This document shows, piece by piece, positions 17,885 through 25,133 of a DNA stretch of 64,000 bases. The stretch's first letter is position 1. Every line of letters starts with the position of its first letter. The stretch lies in the NCBI RefSeq assembly GCF_017744445.1, contig NZ_JAGIBH010000004.1, forward strand, positions 1-64,000, read 5' to 3'. A program made the translations under genes and the position numbers. This DNA comes from Caulobacter sp. Its GTDB lineage: Bacteria > Pseudomonadota > Alphaproteobacteria > Caulobacterales > Caulobacteraceae. The notes below the pieces were generated by a model that did no database searches, was not told where the DNA came from, and worked only from the letters and a program-made list of their open reading frames with translations.

Positions 17885-18883
17885 ATGACGGCTTCAGCCC
17901 ATGACCCCGCCCGCGCGGCCATCGACACGATCCGCGCCCGCGTCTTCGAATTCCCCAAACGCCACTTCCTGTCCGCCGGCGACCTGAACGCGATCCAGGC
18001 CACCGACCTGCTGGACCTGGCCGACGCGTTCGTCGCCTTCAACCGGCAGACGTCCAAGAGCCTGGACCTGCTGCACGGCCGGACGCTGATGAACCTGTTC
18101 TTCGAGAACAGCACCCGCACCCAGAGCTCGTTCGAGCTGGCCGGCAAGCGGCTGGGCGCCGATGTCGTCAACATGAACCCCAAGACCTCGTCGGTGGCCA
18201 AGGGCGAGACCCTGATCGACACGGCGGTCACCCTGAACGCCATGCGGCCCGACCTGCTGGTCGTGCGCCACGCCTCGTCGGGCGCGGCAAGCCTGCTCAG
18301 CCAGAAGGTCAGCGGCCACGTCGTCAATGCCGGCGACGGCCAGCATGAGCACCCGACCCAGGCCCTGCTCGACGCCCTCTCGATCCGCCGCGCCTTCGGC
18401 CGGGTCTCGGGCCTGACCGTGGCGATCTGCGGCGACGTGCTGCACAGCCGCGTGGCGCGCTCGAACGTTGCTTTGCTACACACCCTGGGCGCCAGCGTGC
18501 GCCTGGTCGGCCCGCCCACCCTGATGCCGGCCCAGGCCGAGCGCTGGGGCGTCACCGTCCATCACGACATGAAGTCGGGCCTGGCCGGCGCGGACGTCGT
18601 GATGATGCTGCGCCTGCAGCTGGAGCGGATGCAGGGCGCCTTCGTGCCCTCGACCCGTGAGTACTTCCGCTTCTACGGCCTTGATCGGGAAAAGCTTTCC
18701 CGCGCCGCGCCTGGGGCCAAGGTCATGCACCCCGGCCCGATGAACCGGGGCGTCGAGATCGACAGCGACGTGGCCGACGATCCGGCCGTCAGCCTGATCC
18801 AGGACCAGGTCGAGATGGGCGTCGCCGCCCGCATGGCCGTCCTCACCAGCCTTGCCGCCCGTATCGAAAAGGTCGGCCAATGA
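17885..18883 (+). CDS. pyrB: Aspartate carbamoyltransferase catalytic subunit
   Basis: A 332-residue ATCase that condenses carbamoyl phosphate with aspartate, the first committed pyrimidine step. The carbamoyl-phosphate site is [13 protein letters not shown] near residue 75; [25 protein letters not shown] and [13 protein letters not shown] complete the signature. Length and the overlapping downstream dihydroorotase-like gene (ATGA, 4 bases) fit the bacterial class in which PyrB forms a dodecamer with a non-catalytic PyrC'. No pyrI is present. Confidence 0.96.
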   Translation: MTASAHDPARAAIDTIRARVFEFPKRHFLSAGDLNAIQATDLLDLADAFVAFNRQTSKSLDLLHGRTLMNLFFENSTRTQSSFELAGKRLGADVVNMNPKTSSVAKGETLIDTAVTLNAMRPDLLVVRHASSGAASLLSQKVSGHVVNAGDGQHEHPTQALLDALSIRRAFGRVSGLTVAICGDVLHSRVARSNVALLHTLGASVRLVGPPTLMPAQAERWGVTVHHDMKSGLAGADVVMMLRLQLERMQGAFVPSTREYFRFYGLDREKLSRAAPGAKVMHPGPMNRGVEIDSDVADDPAVSLIQDQVEMGVAARMAVLTSLAARIEKVGQ

Positions 18884-20181
18884 CCGCGCCCCAACCTCTC
18901 GCCCTCGTCAACGCCCGCCTGGTCGATCCGGAAAGCGGCTATGACGGCCCCGGCGGCGTCATCGTCTCGGAAGGCGTCATCAGCGACGTCGCCAAGGGCC
19001 GCGAGTTCGGCAAACTGTCCAAGGCCGTGCGGGTCGTCGACTGCGGCGGCGCCCTGCTGGCCCCCGGCCTGATCGACCTGCGCGTGCGCACCGGCGAGCC
19101 GGGCGCCGAGACCAAGGAGACCCTGGCGTCGGCGGCCAAGGCCGCGGCGGCCGGCGGCGTCACCTCGATGGTCGTCCAGCCGGATACGACGCCGGCGATC
19201 GACGATCCCTCGATGGTCGACTTCATCCTGCGCCGGGCGCGGGATATCGACAGCGCGCGTATTCTCGTCGCCGGCGCGGCGACCAAGGCCCTGGCCGGCG
19301 AGCAGATGGCCGAGATCGGCCTGATGCGCGAGGCCGGCTGCGTCTATGTCACCGACGCGGGCAAGCCCATCGTCGACAGCAAGGTCATGCAGCGCGTCCT
19401 TACCTATGCCAAGGGCTTCGACGCTCTCTTGGCCCACCGTCCGATGGACCCGTGGCTGGGCAAGGGCGGCGCGGCCACCGGCGGCGAATTCGCCGGCCGC
19501 ATGGGCCTGCCCTCGATCTCGCCGATGGCCGAGCGGATCATGCTGGAGCGCGACGTCGCCCTGCTGGAAGCCACCGGCGGCAAGCTGCTGGTCGACCAGA
19601 TCACCTCGGCCCAAGCGCTGGAAACCCTGGACCGCGCCAAGAATAAGGGTTTGCGGATCAGCGCTTCGGTGTCGATCAACCACCTGTCCTTCAACGAGCT
19701 GGACATCGGCGACTACCGCACCTTCGCCAAGCTGAACCCGCCGCTGCGCGGCGAGGACGACCGCCAGGCGCTGATCGAGGCCCTGGCTTCGGGCCTGATC
19801 GACATCGTCGTCTCCTCGCACAGCCCGGCCCCGGCCGAGGACAAGCGCCTGCCGTTCGACGAAGCCGCGCCGGGCGCCGTGGGTCTGGAGACCCTGCTGC
19901 CGGCCCTGCTGTCGCTCTATCACGAAGAGCGGCTGCCCATGGTCGACCTGATCCGCGCCGTCACCCTGGCCCCGGCCGAGCTGCTGGGCCTGCGCGGCGG
20001 CCGCATCGCGCCGGGCGCGCCGGCCGACTTGGTGCTGTGCGACATCGACGCGCCGATCATCATCGACGCGGCGAGGCTGCTGTCGAAGTCCAAGAACTCG
20101 CCGTTCGACGGGCGCAGGCTGCAGGGCCAGGTGCTGATGACGGTGGTCGACGGCCGCGTGGTGCACCGGGCGGAGGGGTGA
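18880..20181 (+). CDS. Dihydroorotase-like PyrC', predicted non-catalytic
   Basis: A 433-residue amidohydrolase-fold protein that aligns with type I dihydroorotase ([56 protein letters not shown]). The zinc ligands are missing: the usual DxHxH reads D66-L-R-V-R, and the catalytic TDHAPH-type motif reads SSHSPA with Ser in place of Asp. Family knowledge: such PyrC' proteins are structural partners needed for ATCase assembly, and a separate active dihydroorotase must exist elsewhere. It overlaps pyrB by 4 bases, consistent with stoichiometric production. Confidence 0.88.
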   Translation: MTAPQPLALVNARLVDPESGYDGPGGVIVSEGVISDVAKGREFGKLSKAVRVVDCGGALLAPGLIDLRVRTGEPGAETKETLASAAKAAAAGGVTSMVVQPDTTPAIDDPSMVDFILRRARDIDSARILVAGAATKALAGEQMAEIGLMREAGCVYVTDAGKPIVDSKVMQRVLTYAKGFDALLAHRPMDPWLGKGGAATGGEFAGRMGLPSISPMAERIMLERDVALLEATGGKLLVDQITSAQALETLDRAKNKGLRISASVSINHLSFNELDIGDYRTFAKLNPPLRGEDDRQALIEALASGLIDIVVSSHSPAPAEDKRLPFDEAAPGAVGLETLLPALLSLYHEERLPMVDLIRAVTLAPAELLGLRGGRIAPGAPADLVLCDIDAPIIIDAARLLSKSKNSPFDGRRLQGQVLMTVVDGRVVHRAEG

Positions 20182-20188
20182 GGAATCT

Positions 20189-20302
20189 GCTCCCCCGCGA
20201 TGCGGGGGAGCTGTCGCGGAGCGACTGAGGGGGCTAATGCGGCATAGGTCCAGCTCGCCCCCTCCGGCCCTCCGGGCCACCTCCCCCGCATCGCGGGGGA
20301 GG
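20189..20302. repeat. Intergenic paired palindrome
   Basis: Outer hairpins GCTCCCCCGC-gat-GCGGGGGAGC (20189-20211) and CCTCCCCCGC-atc-GCGGGGGAGG (20280-20302) are near-inverse copies. Between them lie GTCGC-gga-GCGAC, GAGGGGGC paired with GCCCCCTC, and GGCCC-tcc-GGGCC. It sits between pyrC' and plsY and may also end pyrBC' transcription. Confidence 0.8.
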
Positions 20303-20399
20303 AGATTTGGAAGCGCCCCGACTCTGCACTAAACCTAGATCCACAACTCTCGCTTGCGCAGCGGTTGAATTCGCGCGCAACTCGCCTTAGGGTCGAAAC

Positions 20400-21056
20400 G
20401 TGCAAAATCTCGCCGCCGCCACCTATCTGACGCTCGCCATCACCATCGTCGGCGGCTACCTGCTCGGGTCGATCCCGTTCGGGCTGATCGCCACACGGCT
20501 GGGCGGGGCCGGCGACATCCGCCAGATCGGCTCGGGCAATATCGGCGCGACCAACGTGCTGCGCTCGGGGCGCAAGGACCTGGCGGCCATCACCCTGCTG
20601 GGCGACGCCGGCAAGGGCGTGGTCGCGGTGCTGCTGGCCCGCTTCCTGACCCACGGCAATCCGGCGGTGATCGCCCTGGCCGGCGGCGCGGCGTTCCTGG
20701 GCCACCTGTTCCCGGTCTGGCTGAAGTTCAAGGGCGGCAAGGGCGTGGCCACCTTCTATGGCGTGCTGCTCAGCGCCTGCTGGCCGGTGGGCGTCGCCGC
20801 CGGCGCGACCTGGCTGGCCGTGGCCTTCCTGCTGCGCATCAGCTCGCTGGCCGCCCTGGTCGCCGCCGTCCTGGCCGCGCCGTTCGCCCTGGCCTTCGAC
20901 CAGCCCTATCCGATGGTGGCGCTGGCCCTGTTCATGGCCGTGCTGATCTTCATCCGTCACCGCGAGAACATCGCCCGTCTGCTCAAGGGCCAGGAGCCCA
21001 AGATCGGCAAGAAGAAGGACGTGGAGGCTCCGCCCCCCGTCGCCGACGCGCCGTGA
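20400..21056 (+). CDS. plsY: Glycerol-3-phosphate acyltransferase PlsY
   Basis: A 218-residue inner-membrane enzyme that transfers the acyl group from acyl-phosphate to glycerol-3-phosphate, the first step of phospholipid synthesis. Five hydrophobic segments and the three family motifs are seen: GSIPFGLIATRLG with GSGNIGATNVLRSGRK, GHLFPVWLKFKGGKGVAT, and RHRENIARLLKGQEPKIG. The start is GTG 20400. The stop overlaps dprA (GTGA), an arrangement common in alphaproteobacteria. Confidence 0.96.
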   Translation: MQNLAAATYLTLAITIVGGYLLGSIPFGLIATRLGGAGDIRQIGSGNIGATNVLRSGRKDLAAITLLGDAGKGVVAVLLARFLTHGNPAVIALAGGAAFLGHLFPVWLKFKGGKGVATFYGVLLSACWPVGVAAGATWLAVAFLLRISSLAALVAAVLAAPFALAFDQPYPMVALALFMAVLIFIRHRENIARLLKGQEPKIGKKKDVEAPPPVADAP

Positions 21057-22150
21057 TCCCGGGCCGGCTCTCGGACATCCAGCGCTTCGCCTGGCTGCGC
21101 CTGGCGCGCACCGAGACCGTCGGCCCCGTCGCCTTTGACCACCTGATCACCCGCTACGGCACGCCCGAGCGGGCCCTTTCCGCCCTCCCCGACCTCTCCC
21201 GCCGAGGCGGCCGCGCCGTCCCGCTGTCCCTGCCGCCGCGCGAGATAATCGAGCAGGAGCTGGAGGCCGGCGCGAAACTGGGCGCGAGGCTGATCTGCGG
21301 CTGCGAGCCGGACTTCCCGCCGCGCCTGGCCGCTCTTGATCCGCCACCGCCCGTCCTGTGGGCCCTGGGCCGAGCGGAGCTGCTCTCCGAACCCAGCCTG
21401 GCCATTGTCGGCGCCCGCATCGCCTCGGCCGCCGGCCAGCGCTTCGCGCGGCAGCTGGCGACCGACCTGGGGACCGCCGGCTATGTCGTGGTGTCGGGCA
21501 TGGCGCGCGGCATCGACGGCGCGGCGCATGAGGGCTCGCTGACCACCGGAACGATCGCCGTGCTGGGCGGCGGGGTCGGCGACGTCTATCCGCCCGAGCA
21601 CGACAAGCTGCACGCGCGCCTCGCCGCCGAGGGCTGCGTCGTCTCCGAGAGCGCGCCCGACCGCCGCGCCCAGGCCAAGGACTTCCCGCGCCGTAACCGC
21701 ATCATCTCGGGCCTGTCCTACGGCGTCATCGTGGTGGAGGCCGAACTGAAGTCCGGCTCGCTGATCACCGCCCGCCTGGCCGCCGAGCAGGGCCGCGACG
21801 TCTTCGCCGTGCCGGGCTCGCCGCTGGACCCGCGCTCCAAGGGCACGAACGACCTGATCCGTCAGGGCGCGATCCTGTGCGAGGGGGCCGAGGACGTTCT
21901 GCGCTCGCTGTCGGGGCAGATCCACATGCGTGAGCGCGATCGCGGTTACGAGTCCCAGCCGGACCTGGACATCGACCACGACGCCCTGCGCGAGCGGGTC
22001 GCCGCCCTGCTCTCGCCCACGCCGGTCTCGCGCAACGATCTGGTGCGGGCCGCCGGCGCCCCGGTCTCGGCCGTGATGGCGGCCCTGGTCGAGCTCAGCC
22101 TGGCTGGCCGCGCGGAACTGCTGGACGGCGGCATGGCGGCTGGCGTCTAA
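21053..22150 (+). CDS. dprA: DNA-processing protein DprA
   Basis: A 365-residue protein that loads RecA on incoming single-stranded DNA in natural transformation; the gene is also kept in species not known to be competent. An N-terminal helical region (FAWLRLARTETVGPVAF) precedes the Rossmann-like DNA-binding domain with LAIVGARIAS, VVSGMARGIDGAAHEGSL, TIAVLGGGVGDVYPPEH, FPRRNRIISGLS, VVEAELKSGSLITARLAAEQGRDVFAVPG and KGTNDLIRQGA. A C-terminal winged-helix region (RERVAALLSPTPVSRNDLVRAAG) is present. The GTG start overlaps plsY. Confidence 0.95.
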   Translation: MIPGRLSDIQRFAWLRLARTETVGPVAFDHLITRYGTPERALSALPDLSRRGGRAVPLSLPPREIIEQELEAGAKLGARLICGCEPDFPPRLAALDPPPPVLWALGRAELLSEPSLAIVGARIASAAGQRFARQLATDLGTAGYVVVSGMARGIDGAAHEGSLTTGTIAVLGGGVGDVYPPEHDKLHARLAAEGCVVSESAPDRRAQAKDFPRRNRIISGLSYGVIVVEAELKSGSLITARLAAEQGRDVFAVPGSPLDPRSKGTNDLIRQGAILCEGAEDVLRSLSGQIHMRERDRGYESQPDLDIDHDALRERVAALLSPTPVSRNDLVRAAGAPVSAVMAALVELSLAGRAELLDGGMAAGV

Positions 22151-22177
22151 CGTCCTTCCGAGTCGGAGGGAGCGTCC

Positions 22178-23371
22178 ATGGAAGCCCAGGCCATCGAAGA
22201 CATGTTCGGCGTCGCCGTCGCCGCCAGCGCCGAGGGCCGGCTGGACGACGCCGTGGCGGCCTTCCAGGCCGTGCTGGTCATGAGCCCCGGCCACGACGAG
22301 GCCCTGTTCGGCCTGGGCCTGGCCCTGATGCAGACCAGACGCTTTGCAGAGGCTGTCGAGCCGTTGGCTCGCGCCGCCGCCGCGCCGGGCGCCGAGCCGA
22401 TCCGCCATCAGTGCCTGGCCCAGGCCCAGTTCCTGACCGGCGACTTCGCCGGCGCGGCCGCCACCTTCGCCGCCGCCGACGCGGTCGAGCCCGTGCCCGA
22501 AGGCGCCCGCCTGACCTGGGCCCGCGCCGCCGCCTACGCCGCCCTCGACACCACTTCGGCGCAGGAGGCCCTGGACCTCTATGCCCGCATCGCCGGCTCT
22601 GAGGCCGAGGACCTGGAGACCGTCGCCCGCGAGAGCTTCGGCATCCTGGTGGCCTTCCAGCGCCTGGACGCCGCCCGCGCCCTGGGCGCCTGGCTGGAGG
22701 CTCACAACCCCGCCGACACGATCCGGGCGCATGAACTGCGGGTGCTGGTCGAGCCGGGCATCGACAGGGCCCCGGCATCCTATGTCGAGGCGCTGTTCGA
22801 CGGCTTCGCCGAGCGCTTCGACCACCAGCTGGTCGACATGCTGGGCTACGAGGCCCCCGCCCTGCTGGCAGAAATGATCGCCAGCCGCCGCCAGCAGTTC
22901 GAGCGCATCCTGGACCTGGGCTGCGGCACGGGCCTGGCTGGCCCGCACCTCAAGCGGTTCGGCGGTCGGCTGACCGGCGTCGACCTGTCCTCGGGCATGC
23001 TGGCCAAGGCCGCCGAGCGCGGCGGCTACTACGCCCTGGTCCAGGACGAGGCCGTCACGTTCCTGGAGAGCCATCCGGGCGCCTTCGACCTGATCGTCTC
23101 GGCCGACGTGTTGATCTACTTTGGCGACCTGGGGCCCGTGTTTGCCGCCGCCGCCGCGGCGCTGCCGCCCGGCGGCCTGATGGCGTTCAGCACGGAGCTG
23201 GGCCAGGGCGACGGCTGGACCCTGTTGCCCTCGGCCCGCTACGCCCATGGCGACGCCTATATCCGCGATAGCGCGTCTGGCTTCCGGGTCCTGGAGCGCC
23301 AGGAGATCCCGCTGCGCCGCGAAGGGGCGGACGTGACAGTCGGCTGCCTCTATCTGCTCGAGCGGATCTAG
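22178..23371 (+). CDS. TPR-containing SAM-dependent methyltransferase
   Basis: A 397-residue protein of the 'predicted methyltransferase with TPR' group. Residues 1 to about 190 form TPR-like helix pairs (EGRLDDAVAAFQAVLVMSPGHDEALFGLGLAL). The C-terminal class I methyltransferase domain has motif I ILDLGCGTGLAGPHL near residue 245, the acidic ribose-binding GVDLSSGMLAKA, and DLIVSADVLIYFGDL. Substrate is unknown. GGAGGG lies 7 bases before ATG 22178. It is 27 bases after dprA, and its TAG stop overlaps the TAG of the convergent next gene on a shared CTAG. Confidence 0.87.
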   Translation: MEAQAIEDMFGVAVAASAEGRLDDAVAAFQAVLVMSPGHDEALFGLGLALMQTRRFAEAVEPLARAAAAPGAEPIRHQCLAQAQFLTGDFAGAAATFAAADAVEPVPEGARLTWARAAAYAALDTTSAQEALDLYARIAGSEAEDLETVARESFGILVAFQRLDAARALGAWLEAHNPADTIRAHELRVLVEPGIDRAPASYVEALFDGFAERFDHQLVDMLGYEAPALLAEMIASRRQQFERILDLGCGTGLAGPHLKRFGGRLTGVDLSSGMLAKAAERGGYYALVQDEAVTFLESHPGAFDLIVSADVLIYFGDLGPVFAAAAAALPPGGLMAFSTELGQGDGWTLLPSARYAHGDAYIRDSASGFRVLERQEIPLRREGADVTVGCLYLLERI

Positions 23372-24165
23372 CCGCCCCGCCGCGCGCCCTTGGCGAACAG
23401 CAGGTCCGACCACTTCCAATGACCGCCGCCCAGGGCGAAGCGCGCGCCGCCGGGGCCGTCGTTCAGCGAGATCAGCACCAAGCCCCGCACCGGCTCGGCC
23501 TTGCAGGCGGCCGGCGCGAAGGCGACCTCCATCATGATCATCTCGCGCAGGCCGGCCAGGCCGTCGCCCTCCTCGCCTGTGACACGCGCCCAGTCGCCGC
23601 TCCAGACCAGAGGCGCGCGGCCGGCGCCGACCGTGGCGCTGTGAGCCCGCATCAGCGAGGCGCGGGCGCGCGGGTTCTTGCGCAGCCCCTCCTGCAGCAG
23701 CCGGACCATGTCGCAACCGTCGCCGCCGCCACCGCCTCCGCGACCTGACCCGGCCCGGGCCGCGCCCTGCAGCTCGGAATCGCCCAGGCCCATGACCGGA
23801 CTGGGAGCCGGATCGCGGCTGGCCACGAAGGTGGGCACGTTCTTGGGCGGCGGCGTCTTGGCCACGCGCAGCGGCGAGCGCGGCGCGGCCTTGGGCTTGT
23901 CCTTGGGCTTCTCGGGCGACGGCGGCTTGGCCGGCGCCTTCACCGGCGACTTGGGCGCGTCGTGCGGCGCGGGCGGCGGCGGAGGGGGTGGCGGCGGAGG
24001 CGGCGGTGGCGGAGGAGGATCGACCAGCGTCACCATAACCGAAGGCGGCTCAGGCAGCGGCGGCGTCACATGGGCGGCCATCAGCACCGCCACGGCCGCG
24101 ACGTGCGCGCCAACGCTCACGATCAGGGCGATCCGCTTCCTGCCGGGTCGTCTCCAATGCGCCAT
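23368..24165 (-). CDS. TonB-like membrane-anchored polyproline protein
   Basis: A 265-residue protein with the topology of TonB: a basic N terminus, one transmembrane segment (IALIVSVGAHVAAVAVLMAAHV) and a long Pro/Lys-rich spacer with 16 consecutive prolines at about residues 50-65, followed by Pro-Lys repeats. The periplasmic C-terminal domain (about 130-265) contains two cysteines (GDGCDMVRLLQ, APAACKAEPVRG) but I do not see the YP..A...G.EG.V motif of the TonB C-terminal domain. It may be a divergent energy transducer or an unrelated envelope protein. Confidence 0.7.
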   Translation of the reverse strand: MAHWRRPGRKRIALIVSVGAHVAAVAVLMAAHVTPPLPEPPSVMVTLVDPPPPPPPPPPPPPPPPAPHDAPKSPVKAPAKPPSPEKPKDKPKAAPRSPLRVAKTPPPKNVPTFVASRDPAPSPVMGLGDSELQGAARAGSGRGGGGGGDGCDMVRLLQEGLRKNPRARASLMRAHSATVGAGRAPLVWSGDWARVTGEEGDGLAGLREMIMMEVAFAPAACKAEPVRGLVLISLNDGPGGARFALGGGHWKWSDLLFAKGARRGG

Positions 24166-24261
24166 CAGTCCGCCATGTCACAGGCCGAAAGCGCCGGCCC
24201 AAGACGCGACTTAGGCCACGCTCCCGCGTCAGGAACGTGGCGATTGGTAGAGCTTGAAAAC

Positions 24262-24787
24262 ACCCTCTCTCATAGAGAGAGGGAGGGGCCCGCCGCGCAG
24301 CGGTGGGAGGGTGAGTGGTTACGAGGTCGCCGAACGGAGCACCGCAAGAATGTCGTCCGCTGTTCCGCCAGGATCGGCCAGCACTCGCTCGTTACGGAAT
24401 CTCAGAACCCGATAGCCGAAATGTTCCAGGATTTCCGTGCGGCGATTGCCGTAGTCTTCGCGACCATCGTGGACGGGGCCATCCAGCTCCACGATCAACT
24501 TCGCCGCCTCACATGCAAAGTCCGCAAAGTAGCGGTCGATGGCCACCTGCCGAACGAACTTGAACCCGCCCAGTCGGCGGTTGCGAACGAGAGACCAAAG
24601 GGCTTTCTCCGCCGAAGTCTGATCTCTACGCAGGCGACGAGCGGTGGCGGTCCTGTCCATAACGGATCATGGACACGGCCTCAGTGACCTCTCAACAATA
24701 GGATTCAGGATTTTTCGGTCAGTGGTGAAACCACTCACCCTCCCACCGCTTCGCGGCGGGCCCCTCCCTCTCTCTATGAGAGAGGGT
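24262..24787. mobile_element. Putative mobile unit: DUF559 gene between 59-bp inverted repeats
   Basis: Arms 24262-24320 and 24729-24787 are inverse copies identical at 58 of 59 bases; the mismatch is C24299 against the base paired with T24751. The DUF559 stop codon (24319-24321) runs into the inner edge of the left arm. Each arm contains two palindromes (CCCTCTCTCATAGAGAGAGGG and CCCGCCGCGCAGCGG). Related arms without a gene are at 17628-17808. No target-site duplication was recognised. Confidence 0.6.
24319..24660 (-). CDS. DUF559 (Vsr-like) endonuclease-fold protein
   Basis: A 113-residue protein of the DUF559 family, related to very-short-patch-repair and other PD-(D/E)XK-fold nucleases. 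Characteristic motifs: RRDQTSAEKALWSLVRNRRLGGFKFVRQ, the acidic FADFACEAAKLIVELDGPVHD (catalytic D and E...D) and GYRVLRFRNERVL. The domain is complete. It lies between two nearly identical inverted repeats and is not linked to a cytosine methylase, so a role in mismatch repair is not implied. Its small size and flanks suggest a selfish or repeat-associated nuclease. Confidence 0.85.
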   Translation of the reverse strand: MDRTATARRLRRDQTSAEKALWSLVRNRRLGGFKFVRQVAIDRYFADFACEAAKLIVELDGPVHDGREDYGNRRTEILEHFGYRVLRFRNERVLADPGGTADDILAVLRSATS

Positions 24788-24797
24788 TTCAGGAGTT

Positions 24798-24968
24798 CTA
24801 GACGCTGAGATCCACCAGCAGCCCCGTCCCGGCGGCCGGCGCGGCGCGCACGGCTTGCTTCAGCCGATCGGCGATTTCCGCGCGTTCGGCGTTCGAGGTC
24901 ACGGCCTTGACGGGTTGGATCGGCGAGACATAGGCCTCGGTGGCGATCCGGTTGACGGTCAGGTCCAT
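24798..24968 (-). CDS. Small protein of unknown function
   Basis: A 56-residue frame from ATG 24968, MDLTVNRIATEAYV to LLVDLSV, with a hydrophilic helical middle (NAERAEIADRLKQAV). A GTG at 25004 would add 12 residues; neither start has a clear ribosome site. Its third-position GC bias and location before topA support a real gene, but no family is recognised. It begins about 165 bases from topA on the opposite strand, so that gap should contain divergent promoters. Confidence 0.5.
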   Translation of the reverse strand: MDLTVNRIATEAYVSPIQPVKAVTSNAERAEIADRLKQAVRAAPAAGTGLLVDLSV

Positions 24969-25133
24969 CGGGGTCCGGTCACAAAACGACGTCCCGATGC
25001 TCACACAACGGTCTTAACAAGCGGCTAAGCGCTGCCGTTTGTTTCAGGCCGCGTTGACAGACCCCCAGCCCGGCCCCACTTTCCCGGCGCTCGCCTCCAG
25101 GGCGATCCGCTTTACTTGAAGCCCAGAGTCAGA

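Noticed and set aside
20957..23716. Open frame of 919 codons on the minus strand opposite plsY, dprA and the methyltransferase
   Set aside because: It is a GC-bias shadow: its composition is Arg/Gly/Gln/His-rich without domains, and three well-supported genes with family motifs occupy the + strand.
24319..24660. Vsr mismatch-repair endonuclease linked to a cytosine methylase
   Set aside because: No methyltransferase of the Dcm type is nearby and the protein matches DUF559 rather than classical Vsr.
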